DNA of 10,164 nt from NCBI GenBank assembly GCA_025463965.1, contig JAODBN010000295.1, positions 1 to 10,164 of the forward strand, written 5' to 3'. The notes beneath the pieces are model-generated. The model did no database searches. It had not been told where the DNA came from and saw only the letters and a program-made list of their open reading frames with translations. Positions 1 through 6,063 of the stretch are shown piece after piece. How positions within the stretch are numbered: position 1 is the first letter of the stretch; each line of letters starts with the position of its first letter. A program made the translations under genes and the position numbers. Source of the stretch: Acidimicrobiaceae bacterium (GTDB taxonomy: Bacteria; Actinomycetota; Acidimicrobiia; Acidimicrobiales; Bog-793).

Positions 1-758
1 CCGGCGAGCTGATCGAGGTCTCATCGGTGCTTTCCGAGTCGGTGGCCTGGGCGCTCGAGACCGCTCGCCTCACGGGCGGGCTCGTCGACCCCACTGTCGG
101 CACGGCCATCGCCGCGCTCGGCTACGACCGGGACTTCGACGAGGTGGACCTTGACGGTCCCGAGCTCTCGTACGCGCCGGTGCCCGCCCCGGGATGGCGC
201 CTCGTCGAGCTCGATCGCCGTCGCCGCCTGCTGCGCGTCCCGCCCGGGGTCAGCGTCGACCTCGGCTCTTCGGCCAAGGCCTTCGCCGCCGACCGGGCGG
301 CGAAGTCGATCTCCGCGGCGCTTCGCACCGGGGTGCTCGTCAACCTGGGCGGCGACGTCTCGGTGGCGGGCGAGGTCCCGCCCGGCGGTTGGCGCGTCGG
401 CATCGCCCTCGACGCTGCGACGCCGCCCGAGGAGACCGAGCACGTGGTCTCCATCTCCTCGGGAGGCATCGCGAGCTCGGGGACGGCCGCACGCAGCTGG
501 CGGCGTGGCGATCGCGTCCTGCATCACCTCATCGACCCGCGCACCGGAGACGTGGCCGACTCGCTGTGGGCGCTGATCTCGGTCGCCGCCACCAGCGCCG
601 CACTGGCGAACGCCGCCAGCACCGCGGCGATGGTGATCGGAAGCGGCGCCCCCGCGTGGCTCGAGGCGCGGGGCCTTCCCGCCCGGCTCGTGTACCCCGA
701 CGGCTCGGTCGCGCTGACGTGTGGCTGGCCGGCGGACCGCACCGGAGGGGAGGCCTGA
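1..758 (+). CDS. ApbE-family FAD:protein FMN transferase, 5'-truncated by window edge
   Basis: The reading frame is open from base 3 to the TGA at 756-758, giving about 251 residues; the true start lies upstream. Family members attach FMN from FAD to a Thr or Ser of a target protein, using Mg2+, usually on the outer face of the membrane. Matching motifs in order are LVDPTVG near the visible N-terminus, a DLGSSAKAFAADR block (FAD/Mg site, usually DLGGIAKG-like), the NLGGD motif, the SSG segment followed by HHLIDPRTG, and the C-terminal LANAASTAAM block. In the last block the usual metal-ligand Asp four residues before the conserved Thr is Asn (codon 609-611). No signal peptide can be judged because the N-terminus is missing. 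It overlaps the next gene as TGATG and is the maturase of the redox operon that follows. The family assignment is firm; the substrate is inferred to be a flavoprotein encoded nearby. Confidence 0.9.
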   Translation, partial: GELIEVSSVLSESVAWALETARLTGGLVDPTVGTAIAALGYDRDFDEVDLDGPELSYAPVPAPGWRLVELDRRRRLLRVPPGVSVDLGSSAKAFAADRAAKSISAALRTGVLVNLGGDVSVAGEVPPGGWRVGIALDAATPPEETEHVVSISSGGIASSGTAARSWRRGDRVLHHLIDPRTGDVADSLWALISVAATSAALANAASTAAMVIGSGAPAWLEARGLPARLVYPDGSVALTCGWPADRTGGEA

Positions 759-1360
759 TGTCCTCGATCGATCTTTGGTACACGACCCGTGCGACGGGGG
801 TGGTCACGCTCCTGCTGCTCAGTGCCACCACGTTCCTCGGGGTGCTGACCGCCGGTCGGGCGCGAAGCGCCGCCCCCGCGTTCGCCCGCGTCGATCTGCA
901 CCGGCGGCTGTCCGCGCTCGCTGTCGTCTTCCTGGCGATCCACGTGCTCACCTCGGTGCTCGACAGCTACGTGCACGTCGGTTGGCTGTCCGTCGTGGTG
1001 CCGTTCACCTCCGGCTACCGGCCCGGGTGGGTGGCGCTCGGCACGGTCAGCCTCGACCTGTTCCTCGCCGTGGGGATCTCCAGCCTGCTGCGCCAGCGGA
1101 TCTCCGCGAGGACCTGGCGGCTCGTGCACTGGCTCGCCTACTTGAGCTGGCCCGTCGCCGTGATGCACAGCATCGGGATGGGCACCGACATGAAGCTCTC
1201 CTGGATGCTCGCCCTCGTCGCGGCGACCTCTGCACTCGTCGTCGGTGCGGCGCTGTGGCGACTGGACGACAGCGTGCGGCACCGTTCGCGCCTGCCCGAG
1301 ACCGCCATCGCCCCGCGCCGATCGCTGCGCCCGACCGTTTCTTCGGGGAGGTCCTCATGA
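758..1360 (+). CDS. Ferric-reductase-like transmembrane cytochrome b-type protein
   Basis: This 200-residue integral membrane protein has about five or six hydrophobic segments: residues 13-32, 51-69, 75-83, 94-110, 122-140 and 147-167. Two histidine pairs, H48/H62 in one helix and H124/H137 in another, have the roughly 13-residue spacing that binds two stacked b hemes in the ferric reductase/NOX/MsrQ fold. No FAD or NAD(P)H domain is attached, so electrons must come from a separate protein. The neighbouring NuoF-like protein and ferredoxin are the obvious cytoplasmic donors, and a flavinylated extracytoplasmic protein is the likely acceptor (inference). The ATG at 758 overlaps the apbE stop as TGATG, and its own stop overlaps the next start as ATGA, indicating translational coupling. 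The basic C-terminal tail (from about residue 175) is predicted to be cytoplasmic. The fold is confident; the actual electron acceptor is unknown. Confidence 0.85.
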   Translation: MSSIDLWYTTRATGVVTLLLLSATTFLGVLTAGRARSAAPAFARVDLHRRLSALAVVFLAIHVLTSVLDSYVHVGWLSVVVPFTSGYRPGWVALGTVSLDLFLAVGISSLLRQRISARTWRLVHWLAYLSWPVAVMHSIGMGTDMKLSWMLALVAATSALVVGAALWRLDDSVRHRSRLPETAIAPRRSLRPTVSSGRSS

Positions 1361-2643
1361 CCATCGTCGAGGAGCGCCAGCTCGTCGCCCGACTGCTCGG
1401 CGGCGAGCAGGGCGCGACCCAGAGCCTCGCCGAGCACCTGCGGCGCTTCGGCCCAGCGCCGAGCATCGATCGCCGCCACGCCGAGGTGCTGGCGGGCGAG
1501 GTCGAGCGCGCCGGGCTCACCGGGCGCGGAGGTGCGGGTTTTCCCGCCTTTCGCAAGTGGTCGACGATCGCCTCCTCGAGGCGCCGACCGATCGTCGCGG
1601 TGAACGCCATGGAGGGCGAGCCGGCAAGCGCCAAGGACCAGCTCCTTTTGGCCTACGCGCCACATCTCGTGCTGGACGGAGCCGAGGCCGTCGCGGGTGC
1701 GCTCGGCGCGTCCGCCATCGCGCTCTGCCTGCCCGACGACCGCCCCGGGCTCGTCGCTCACCTCGAGGAGCGCCTGGCGGAGCGGGCCCGCACCCGCAGT
1801 GCCGTCCCGGTCGAGATCTACCAGCTGCCGGCCCGCTACGTCGCCGGTGAGGAGACCGCGCTCGTCTCCGCCCTCGAGGGTGGCTCTTCTCTGCCGGCCT
1901 TCCGGGCCGACAAGACCGTGCCGCTCCGGTTGGGCCGCGCCACGGTGCTCGTCCACAACACCGAGACGCTCGCCCATGTGGCGCTCATCGCCCGCTACGG
2001 CGCGGTGTGGTTCCGCGGCGTCGGCGATCCGGAGGCCCCGGGCACCTGCCTCGTGTCGCTCAGCGGCGACCTGGCCGCCCCCGGCGTGGTCGAGGTCGAG
2101 ACGGGCACCCCGTTGCGCCGGATCCTCGAGGCCGGACGGCCGAACGAGCCGGTGCAGGCGGTCCTCCTCGGCGGCTACGGAGGGTCGTGGCTCCCCGAAT
2201 CTGCCCTCGAAACGCCGTACGCGCCGGGTCCGCTGCGCCGTCTCGGGGCGGTGATGGGCGCCGGCGTGCTCGTCGCCGTTTCCACCTCGGGATGCGGGAT
2301 CCGGGAGACCGAGCGCGTCGTTCGCTATCTCGCCAGCGAGAGCGCCGGGCAGTGCGGGCCCTGTCTGTTCGGACTGCCGGCTCTCGCGGAGGACCTCGGC
2401 CGGCTCGCCTCGGGCAAGGCGGACCGAGGGCTCGTCGAGCGGCTCGAGCGCCGCCTCGGCGAGGTCGACGGGCGTGGCGCATGTCGCCACCCCGACGGAG
2501 CGGTGCGCCTCGTGCGCAGCGCACTGATCACCTTCGCGCCGGACGTCTCGGCACATCTGCGGGGCGCGCCGTGCGCGGGCGCGCACCGGCCGACGGCGAT
2601 GGTGCTGCCACCGGTTGCCGATTGGAGGCGCCAAGTTGGCTGA
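1357..2643 (+). CDS. NuoF-like flavin/Fe-S oxidoreductase (complex I 51-kDa subunit family)
   Basis: This 428-residue soluble protein is related to NuoF/HoxF. Visible blocks are GLTGRGGAGFPAFRKW at 53-68 (FMN-binding glycine loop), VNAMEGEPASAKDQ at 82-95 (NADEGEPG-like flavin/NADH site), AGEETALVSALEG at 163-175, an SLBB-like middle part around 230-285, and a C-terminal Fe-S region with SGCG (C313), QCGPC (C333, C336) and GAC (C376). In NuoF the N3 [4Fe-4S] cluster uses C-x2-C-x2-C plus a Cys about 41 residues later; here the first position is Ala330. The likely role is to pass electrons between NAD(P)H or ferredoxin and the membrane heme protein encoded just upstream, since no other complex I subunits are present. 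The ATG at 1357 overlaps the previous stop (ATGA). A frame open further upstream, through the preceding gene, is not used. Direction and nucleotide specificity are not readable from sequence. Confidence 0.85.
   Translation: MTIVEERQLVARLLGGEQGATQSLAEHLRRFGPAPSIDRRHAEVLAGEVERAGLTGRGGAGFPAFRKWSTIASSRRRPIVAVNAMEGEPASAKDQLLLAYAPHLVLDGAEAVAGALGASAIALCLPDDRPGLVAHLEERLAERARTRSAVPVEIYQLPARYVAGEETALVSALEGGSSLPAFRADKTVPLRLGRATVLVHNTETLAHVALIARYGAVWFRGVGDPEAPGTCLVSLSGDLAAPGVVEVETGTPLRRILEAGRPNEPVQAVLLGGYGGSWLPESALETPYAPGPLRRLGAVMGAGVLVAVSTSGCGIRETERVVRYLASESAGQCGPCLFGLPALAEDLGRLASGKADRGLVERLERRLGEVDGRGACRHPDGAVRLVRSALITFAPDVSAHLRGAPCAGAHRPTAMVLPPVADWRRQVG
2624..2638 (+). promoter_or_regulatory. Ribosome binding site that fixes the TTG start of the ferredoxin
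   Basis: GGAGG at 2624-2628 with a seven-base spacer precedes TTG 2636. The site lies inside the end of the NuoF-like gene, so translation of the ferredoxin is probably coupled to it. Confidence 0.7.
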
Positions 2644-2908
2644 GGTCCTGAAGTGGAACCCGGCGATCTGTGACGGCTTCGGCTACTGCGCGGAGATGCT
2701 CCCGGAGATGATCGGGCTCGACGAGTGGGGCTTTCCGATGGTGAAAGTGCACGAGGTCCCAGAGACACTCCTCGCCGCGGCCCGCCAAGCGGTGAAGTTC
2801 TGCCCCCGTCGAGCCCTTGCGCTCGTTCCCGCACCAGTGGGAACGCCGCGTCGACGATCGGTCAAGGGAGCGGGCCAAAGGGCTGCGGCAGGCTCGGCTC
2901 GCCGCTAG
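2636..2908 (+). CDS. Small [3Fe-4S]-type ferredoxin
   Basis: This 90-residue ferredoxin starts at TTG 2636. GGAGG at 2624-2628 sits seven bases before it, and the start lies inside the preceding gene, which stops at 2643, giving an eight-base overlap. Three cysteines match the single-cluster ferredoxins common in actinobacteria: C12-x5-C18 (ICDGFGYC) and C56-Pro (KFCP). The position that would carry a fourth ligand for [4Fe-4S] is Phe15, so a [3Fe-4S] cluster is expected. The acidic middle (PEMIGLDEWGFP) is typical of the family. After residue 64 comes a basic, Pro/Ala/Arg-rich tail of about 26 residues that the fold does not need. Such ferredoxins often serve cytochromes P450. Here the operon context points instead to the NuoF-like protein and the membrane heme protein (inference). 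An in-frame TTG at 2615 is a weaker alternative start. Confidence 0.85.
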   Translation: MAEVLKWNPAICDGFGYCAEMLPEMIGLDEWGFPMVKVHEVPETLLAAARQAVKFCPRRALALVPAPVGTPRRRSVKGAGQRAAAGSARR

Positions 2909-2930
2909 GCGCGATCGCCAGCCCGGGTTG

Positions 2931-2943
2931 GGGCCGAGGGCCC
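2931..2943. terminator. Short GC hairpin between convergent genes (weak terminator candidate)
   Basis: GGGCC-GAG-GGCCC can form a five-base stem in the 118-base gap between the ferredoxin and the convergent LacI-family gene. There is no T-tract on either strand, so this is only a candidate. I see nothing else firm in the gap; a ten-base GCTTCGAAGC palindrome at 2987-2996 is noted without a role. Confidence 0.2.
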
Positions 2944-3026
2944 TTGCTCGTCGCAGGCGGGGCCGGGGCATCTGTCTCGACCAAAGGCTTCGAAGCTGTC
3001 ACGACGCTCACTCGGCACGGGCGAGG

Positions 3027-4115
3027 TCAGGGTCGCCCGGCTTTCGGGGGGGCCGTGCTGGACCGGACGACCAGCTCGACCGGGAGGGTGGTCACGGCGG
3101 CTACCGGTCGTTCGTGGAGCAGGTCGAGGATGAGCGTGCCGGCCAATCGCCCACGCTCCTCCAACGGTTGGCGGACGGTGGTCAAGGGCGGCTCGGAGCC
3201 AGCAGCGCCGGCGACGTCGTCGAAGCCGACGACGGACAGGTCGCCGGGCACCGCGAGGCCCAGCGCCCGAGCGGCGCGGATGGCCCCGAAGGCAAGTTGG
3301 TCGCTCATGGCCACCACCGCCGTCGGGGGCGCCCCTGGGCCTTGTTCCAGGAACGGGGTGACGGCGGCCGCTGCCGATGCGGGATCGTTGTGAGCGCATT
3401 CGACGACGGTCAATTCGATCCCCGGCGAGCCGCTCTCGGCCACGGCCGACCGGGCGCCGGCCAGCCGGCGTCGAGTGAGCTCGAAGGTGCCGTGGTCCTG
3501 GCGTCGGACGTCGGCCAGTCCCGAACGGCCGTCGCCGGCGAACGGGAGGCTGAGGACGACCAGGTCGCGGTGGCCCAGGCCGAGAAGGTGCGCGGTGGCC
3601 AGCCGGGTCCCTTCGGCGCTATCGACCTCGACGCGTGGCGCACCGAGCGACGAGGGCTGGTCGAGGATCACGACCGGTTCGTGCCGGGCCAGGGCCGCTT
3701 GCACGAACGGATGACCTTCCTCGGTCGAGTAGACCACCCACCCGTCGACCGCGGCGTCGGTCACCTTCTGGGCGTCGAGGCCCGGTGTCTCGCTGGGCGC
3801 GGGATGCCCCGCGGCCAGAAGCAGGAGCGCGATGCGGTCGGTCTGCAATGCCTGCGCCAAGCCGTCGAGGATCACCGCCGCCGCCGGGTCGGCGAAGGCG
3901 TAGGAGAGGGGTTCGCCGAAGATGACCCCGACGGCTCCGATCCGGCGGCGTCGAAGCCCTCGGGCGAGGGGATTCGGCCCGGGAAATCCGAGCTCTGCGG
4001 CTCGCTCGAGGATCCGTACCCGTAGGGCTGCCGACAGCTGCTCGGGATGGTTGTAGGCGTTCGAGACGGTGGCCCGGGAGACCCCCACGTCCCTGGCCAG
4101 GAGCTGGAGCGTCAT
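3027..4115 (-). CDS. LacI-family transcriptional regulator
   Basis: With ATG at 4115 the protein has 362 residues, a normal LacI-family length. Residues 1-22 (ending VSRATVSNAYN) form the helix-turn-helix. Residues 47-58 (PNPLARGLRRRR) are the hinge whose Leu-Ala-Arg inserts into the operator minor groove. Residues 60 to about 340 are a periplasmic-binding-protein-like effector domain with the usual signatures AMSDQLAFGAI (269-279) and VVGFDDV (295-301). The effector, probably a sugar or other small metabolite, cannot be read from sequence. The gene is divergent from the MFS transporter, with a palindromic candidate operator between them. ATG 4115 fits the conserved N-terminus but has no clear Shine-Dalgarno. 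A GTG at 4166 would add 17 residues and has a TACGGT box five bases upstream, suggesting a leaderless mRNA. Third-codon-position GC in that extension is low (about 10 of 17), which argues against its being coding. Confidence 0.88.
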   Translation of the reverse strand: MTLQLLARDVGVSRATVSNAYNHPEQLSAALRVRILERAAELGFPGPNPLARGLRRRRIGAVGVIFGEPLSYAFADPAAAVILDGLAQALQTDRIALLLLAAGHPAPSETPGLDAQKVTDAAVDGWVVYSTEEGHPFVQAALARHEPVVILDQPSSLGAPRVEVDSAEGTRLATAHLLGLGHRDLVVLSLPFAGDGRSGLADVRRQDHGTFELTRRRLAGARSAVAESGSPGIELTVVECAHNDPASAAAAVTPFLEQGPGAPPTAVVAMSDQLAFGAIRAARALGLAVPGDLSVVGFDDVAGAAGSEPPLTTVRQPLEERGRLAGTLILDLLHERPVAAVTTLPVELVVRSSTAPPKAGRP

Positions 4116-4171
4116 CGCCCGCGATCGCGCAGCGTCAGTGCGACGGGAACCGGCACCTCCGGGCACGCTCC

Positions 4172-4177
4172 ACCGTA
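4172..4177 (-). promoter_or_regulatory. Candidate -10 box for the LacI-family gene
   Basis: Read on the minus strand this is TACGGT, matching the actinobacterial TANNNT -10 pattern. It lies five bases before a GTG at 4166. The -35 position would fall inside the palindrome at 4192-4205, so a repressor bound there would block the gene's own promoter. No good -35 hexamer is visible. Confidence 0.35.
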
Positions 4178-4191
4178 ACCTGGCCTCACGA

Positions 4192-4205
4192 CTAGATCGA
4201 TCTAG
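4192..4205. promoter_or_regulatory. Perfect 14-bp palindrome, candidate LacI-family operator
   Basis: CTAGATCGATCTAG is identical to its reverse complement and is centred on CG between 4198 and 4199. Even-length palindromes with a central CG are the hallmark of LacI-family operators. It sits between the divergent repressor and transporter genes, ten bases before the transporter ATG, where it could control both. It is also strikingly AT-rich for this GC-rich window. Function is inferred from position and symmetry. Confidence 0.65.
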
Positions 4206-4215
4206 AAAGGCCGCC

Positions 4216-5415
4216 ATGACCGGTCTGCCGTGGCCGTCGCAACCGATGGAGGAGCCGGTCGTGGCGCGCGCTTTGGGCGCGACCGGTCGACCTGGTTGTC
4301 GTACAGCGCGATCGGCGTCTACGCCTTCGACCTCTACGCCTTCGGTCCGGCGCTGGCGCTGCTGCGCCCGGAGCTCCACCTGTCCTACGCCCTCGTCGGG
4401 GTCCACTCGGCCGCGTGGGCGACGGGCACCATCGCCGCGAGCATCGGCTACGGCCGGGCCGTCCGGCTCGTGGGTCGGCGCCGGCTGTTTTGGTGGTCGT
4501 CCCTGGCGCTCGGGGCGGGATCGGTCATCTTTGCCCTCGCCTCCGTGGTGGCCCTGAGCCTGCTCGGTGCGGTGATCATGGGTTGCGCAGGCACGATCCT
4601 GTTGACCGCGGCGCAGGCGGTCCTCTCCGACCGCCACGGTCGGCGCCGGGAGCAGGCCCTCGTCGAGGCCAACATCGGCGCGGGGGCTTGCGGCGTGATC
4701 GCTCCGTTGCTCCTCGCCTCTCTCGGCCACACCGCGGCCACCTGGCGAGTGGCGATGATCGTCCCGGTCATCGCCATGGCGCTGGCCTGGCTGGCCTACC
4801 GCAATCTCGCCCTGCCGGAGGTGGCCCCGCTCCCGCGGCCCATCGCCGAGCGGAGTCCCCTGTCGAGGAGCTTCTGGATCCTGGCGGTTCTTGTGGCCCT
4901 GGGGAATCGGTATCGAGTTTTGCCTCATCTACTTCGGTGCCGAGCTCCTCGTTCACTCCGAGCACCTTTCGACCGCCGATGCGGGAGCCGCGCTCAGCGC
5001 GTTCTACGCCGGGCTCCTCGTGGGGCGCCTGATCGGAGGTCGCCTGACCCGACGTCCAGGTCGGGCCGCGCCTCTCGTCCTGGCCTCCCTGGCGGTGGTC
5101 ACGGCCGGCTTCGCCGTCCTCTGGCTCGTGCCGGTCCTGGTCCTCGCCTTGATCGGGCTGCTTGTGACGGGGGTGGGCGTCGCCAACCTCTACCCGCTGT
5201 CGTCGGCGCTTGCGCTCGCCACCGCCCCCGGGCACGCCGACATCGCCAACGCTCGCATGCAGCTCCTCGGCGGAGTGGTATCGCTGGGCGCCCCCCTGAT
5301 CCTGGGAGCGCTCGCCGACGTCGTGGGTCTGCGCGACGCCTTCGCCGTCGAGCCGCTGTTGATCGTCGTCTCGGTGGTGGCCCTCCGAGCGGGGCTGTCG
5401 AGCAGGCATCGATAG
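4216..5415 (+). pseudogene. MFS transporter, reading frame broken by two compensating indels
   Basis: The frame runs ATG 4216 to about 4275, shifts by one missing base at the TTTGGG run (4272-4277), continues to about 4903, then shifts back by one extra base at GGGGAA (4901-4906) and stops at TAG 5413-5415. Correcting both gives one protein of about 399 residues with some twelve hydrophobic helices, standard for the major facilitator superfamily. The second shift falls in helix 7, between ILAVLVALG and IGIEFCLIYFGAELL. GAAAGG five bases before ATG 4216 is a good ribosome site. The first ~20 codons from this ATG have coding-like third-position GC, whereas the alternative GTG at 4230 in the middle frame has no ribosome site and non-coding-like composition for about 15 codons. 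An arginine-rich loop near 4640 (DRHGRRR) resembles cytoplasmic MFS loops. The substrate is unknown. The gene may be decayed, or intact with sequencing errors at homopolymers. Confidence 0.8.
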
Positions 5416-5452
5416 GAGCCGGGTCGTCGGCCAGACCCGCGTGCGCCGGCGC

Positions 5453-5458
5453 TACCGT
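5453..5458 (+). promoter_or_regulatory. Candidate -10 box for rsmD with leaderless start
   Basis: TACCGT fits the TANNNT pattern and ends six bases before ATG 5465, which has no Shine-Dalgarno. This spacing puts the transcription start at the A of the ATG, as in leaderless actinobacterial mRNAs. It is probably the promoter of the long downstream operon. No clear -35 is seen. Confidence 0.45.
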
Positions 5459-5464
5459 GCGCCG

Positions 5465-6034
5465 ATGCGGGTCATCGGCGGAAGCGCGCGTGGGAGAAGG
5501 CTTCGTGCGCCACAAAGCGACTCGGTGCGGCCGACCTCGGACCGGGTGCGTGAGGCGATCTTCGACGTGCTGACCCACCTCGAGGCGATCGAGGGCGCGG
5601 ACGTGCTCGACTGCTTCGCCGGATCGGGGGCGCTCGGCATCGAGGCGCTCTCACGAGGGGCGCGCTCGGTGACCTTCGTGGAGCTGGATCGCAAAGTGAC
5701 CGCCGACATCGAGGCCAACCTCGCAGCGACGGGTTTCGGCACCGGGGCCGGGGCCAAGGTGGTGCGCTCGGACGCGCTCGCCTTCCTCGCGGGCAGCCGC
5801 CATCGCTACGACCTCGCGCTCGTGGACCCGCCGTACGCGTTCGACGAGTGGCCCCGACTGCTGTCCGCGCTGCGCTCGGAGGTCGTGGTGCTGGAGTCGG
5901 ACCGCTCCCTCGAGCTCCCCGAGCCACTGGTTCGCCACCGCGAGTACCGCTACGGCACTACGCTCGTCACCGTGGCCATGGCGCCCGAGCGCGCCGGAAC
6001 GCCACGACAGGGCGGGGGCCCGCCGGACGAATGA
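5465..6034 (+). CDS. rsmD: 16S rRNA (guanine966-N2)-methyltransferase RsmD
   Basis: RsmD methylates N2 of G966 of 16S rRNA using S-adenosylmethionine during 30S maturation in the cytoplasm. The 189-residue product has the family N-terminus MRVIGGSARGRRL, the RPTSDRVREAIFDVL block at 23-36, the SAM-binding loop DCFAGSGALGIEALSRGA at 49-66, an acidic ribose-binding VELD at 72-75, and the catalytic DPPY at 121-124. ATG 5465 was chosen because the conserved N-terminus begins exactly there; a GTG at 5441 would add eight non-conserved residues. No ribosome site precedes it, but a TANNNT box does, consistent with a leaderless mRNA. In actinobacteria and many other bacteria rsmD is followed by coaD, as here. 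The last ~15 residues are a Pro/Gly-rich tail. Confidence 0.93.
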   Translation: MRVIGGSARGRRLRAPQSDSVRPTSDRVREAIFDVLTHLEAIEGADVLDCFAGSGALGIEALSRGARSVTFVELDRKVTADIEANLAATGFGTGAGAKVVRSDALAFLAGSRHRYDLALVDPPYAFDEWPRLLSALRSEVVVLESDRSLELPEPLVRHREYRYGTTLVTVAMAPERAGTPRQGGGPPDE

Positions 6035-6063
6035 CCGGTCGAGCCGGAGAGGACGGGACGTGA
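6031..6063 (+). other. Ten-codon mini reading frame bridging rsmD and coaD
   Basis: ATG 6031 overlaps the rsmD stop (ATGA) and the frame encodes MTGRAGEDGT, then stops at TGA 6061-6063, which overlaps the coaD GTG (GTGA). It would let ribosomes pass from rsmD to coaD by two termination-reinitiation steps. It also contains the coaD ribosome site (GGAGAGGA at 6046-6053). Such a short frame could be chance. Confidence 0.25.

Noticed and set aside
721..1356. The NuoF-like reading frame is open upstream to 721, which would give a 640-residue protein.
   Set aside because: The upstream part overlaps the membrane heme gene in another frame, has no recognisable domain, and the family N-terminus fits ATG 1357 with its ATGA overlap.
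1138..2634. Long open frame on the minus strand opposite the NuoF-like gene.
   Set aside because: It is a high-GC antisense shadow: Arg/Gly/His-rich translation, no domains, and it mirrors a well-conserved gene.
2987..2996. GCTTCGAAGC palindrome between the convergent ferredoxin and LacI-family genes, considered as a terminator or operator.
   Set aside because: Only ten bases, no room for a proper loop plus stem, and no T-tract on either strand.
2817..4025. Long plus-strand open frame of about 400 codons opposite the LacI-family gene.
   Set aside because: The minus-strand frame has clear LacI signatures end to end; the plus-strand translation is low-complexity and domain-free.
4116..4928. 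Upstream extension of the LacI-family frame to a 633-residue protein.
   Set aside because: It would run antisense through the MFS gene and has no recognisable domain; LacI proteins start near ATG 4115.
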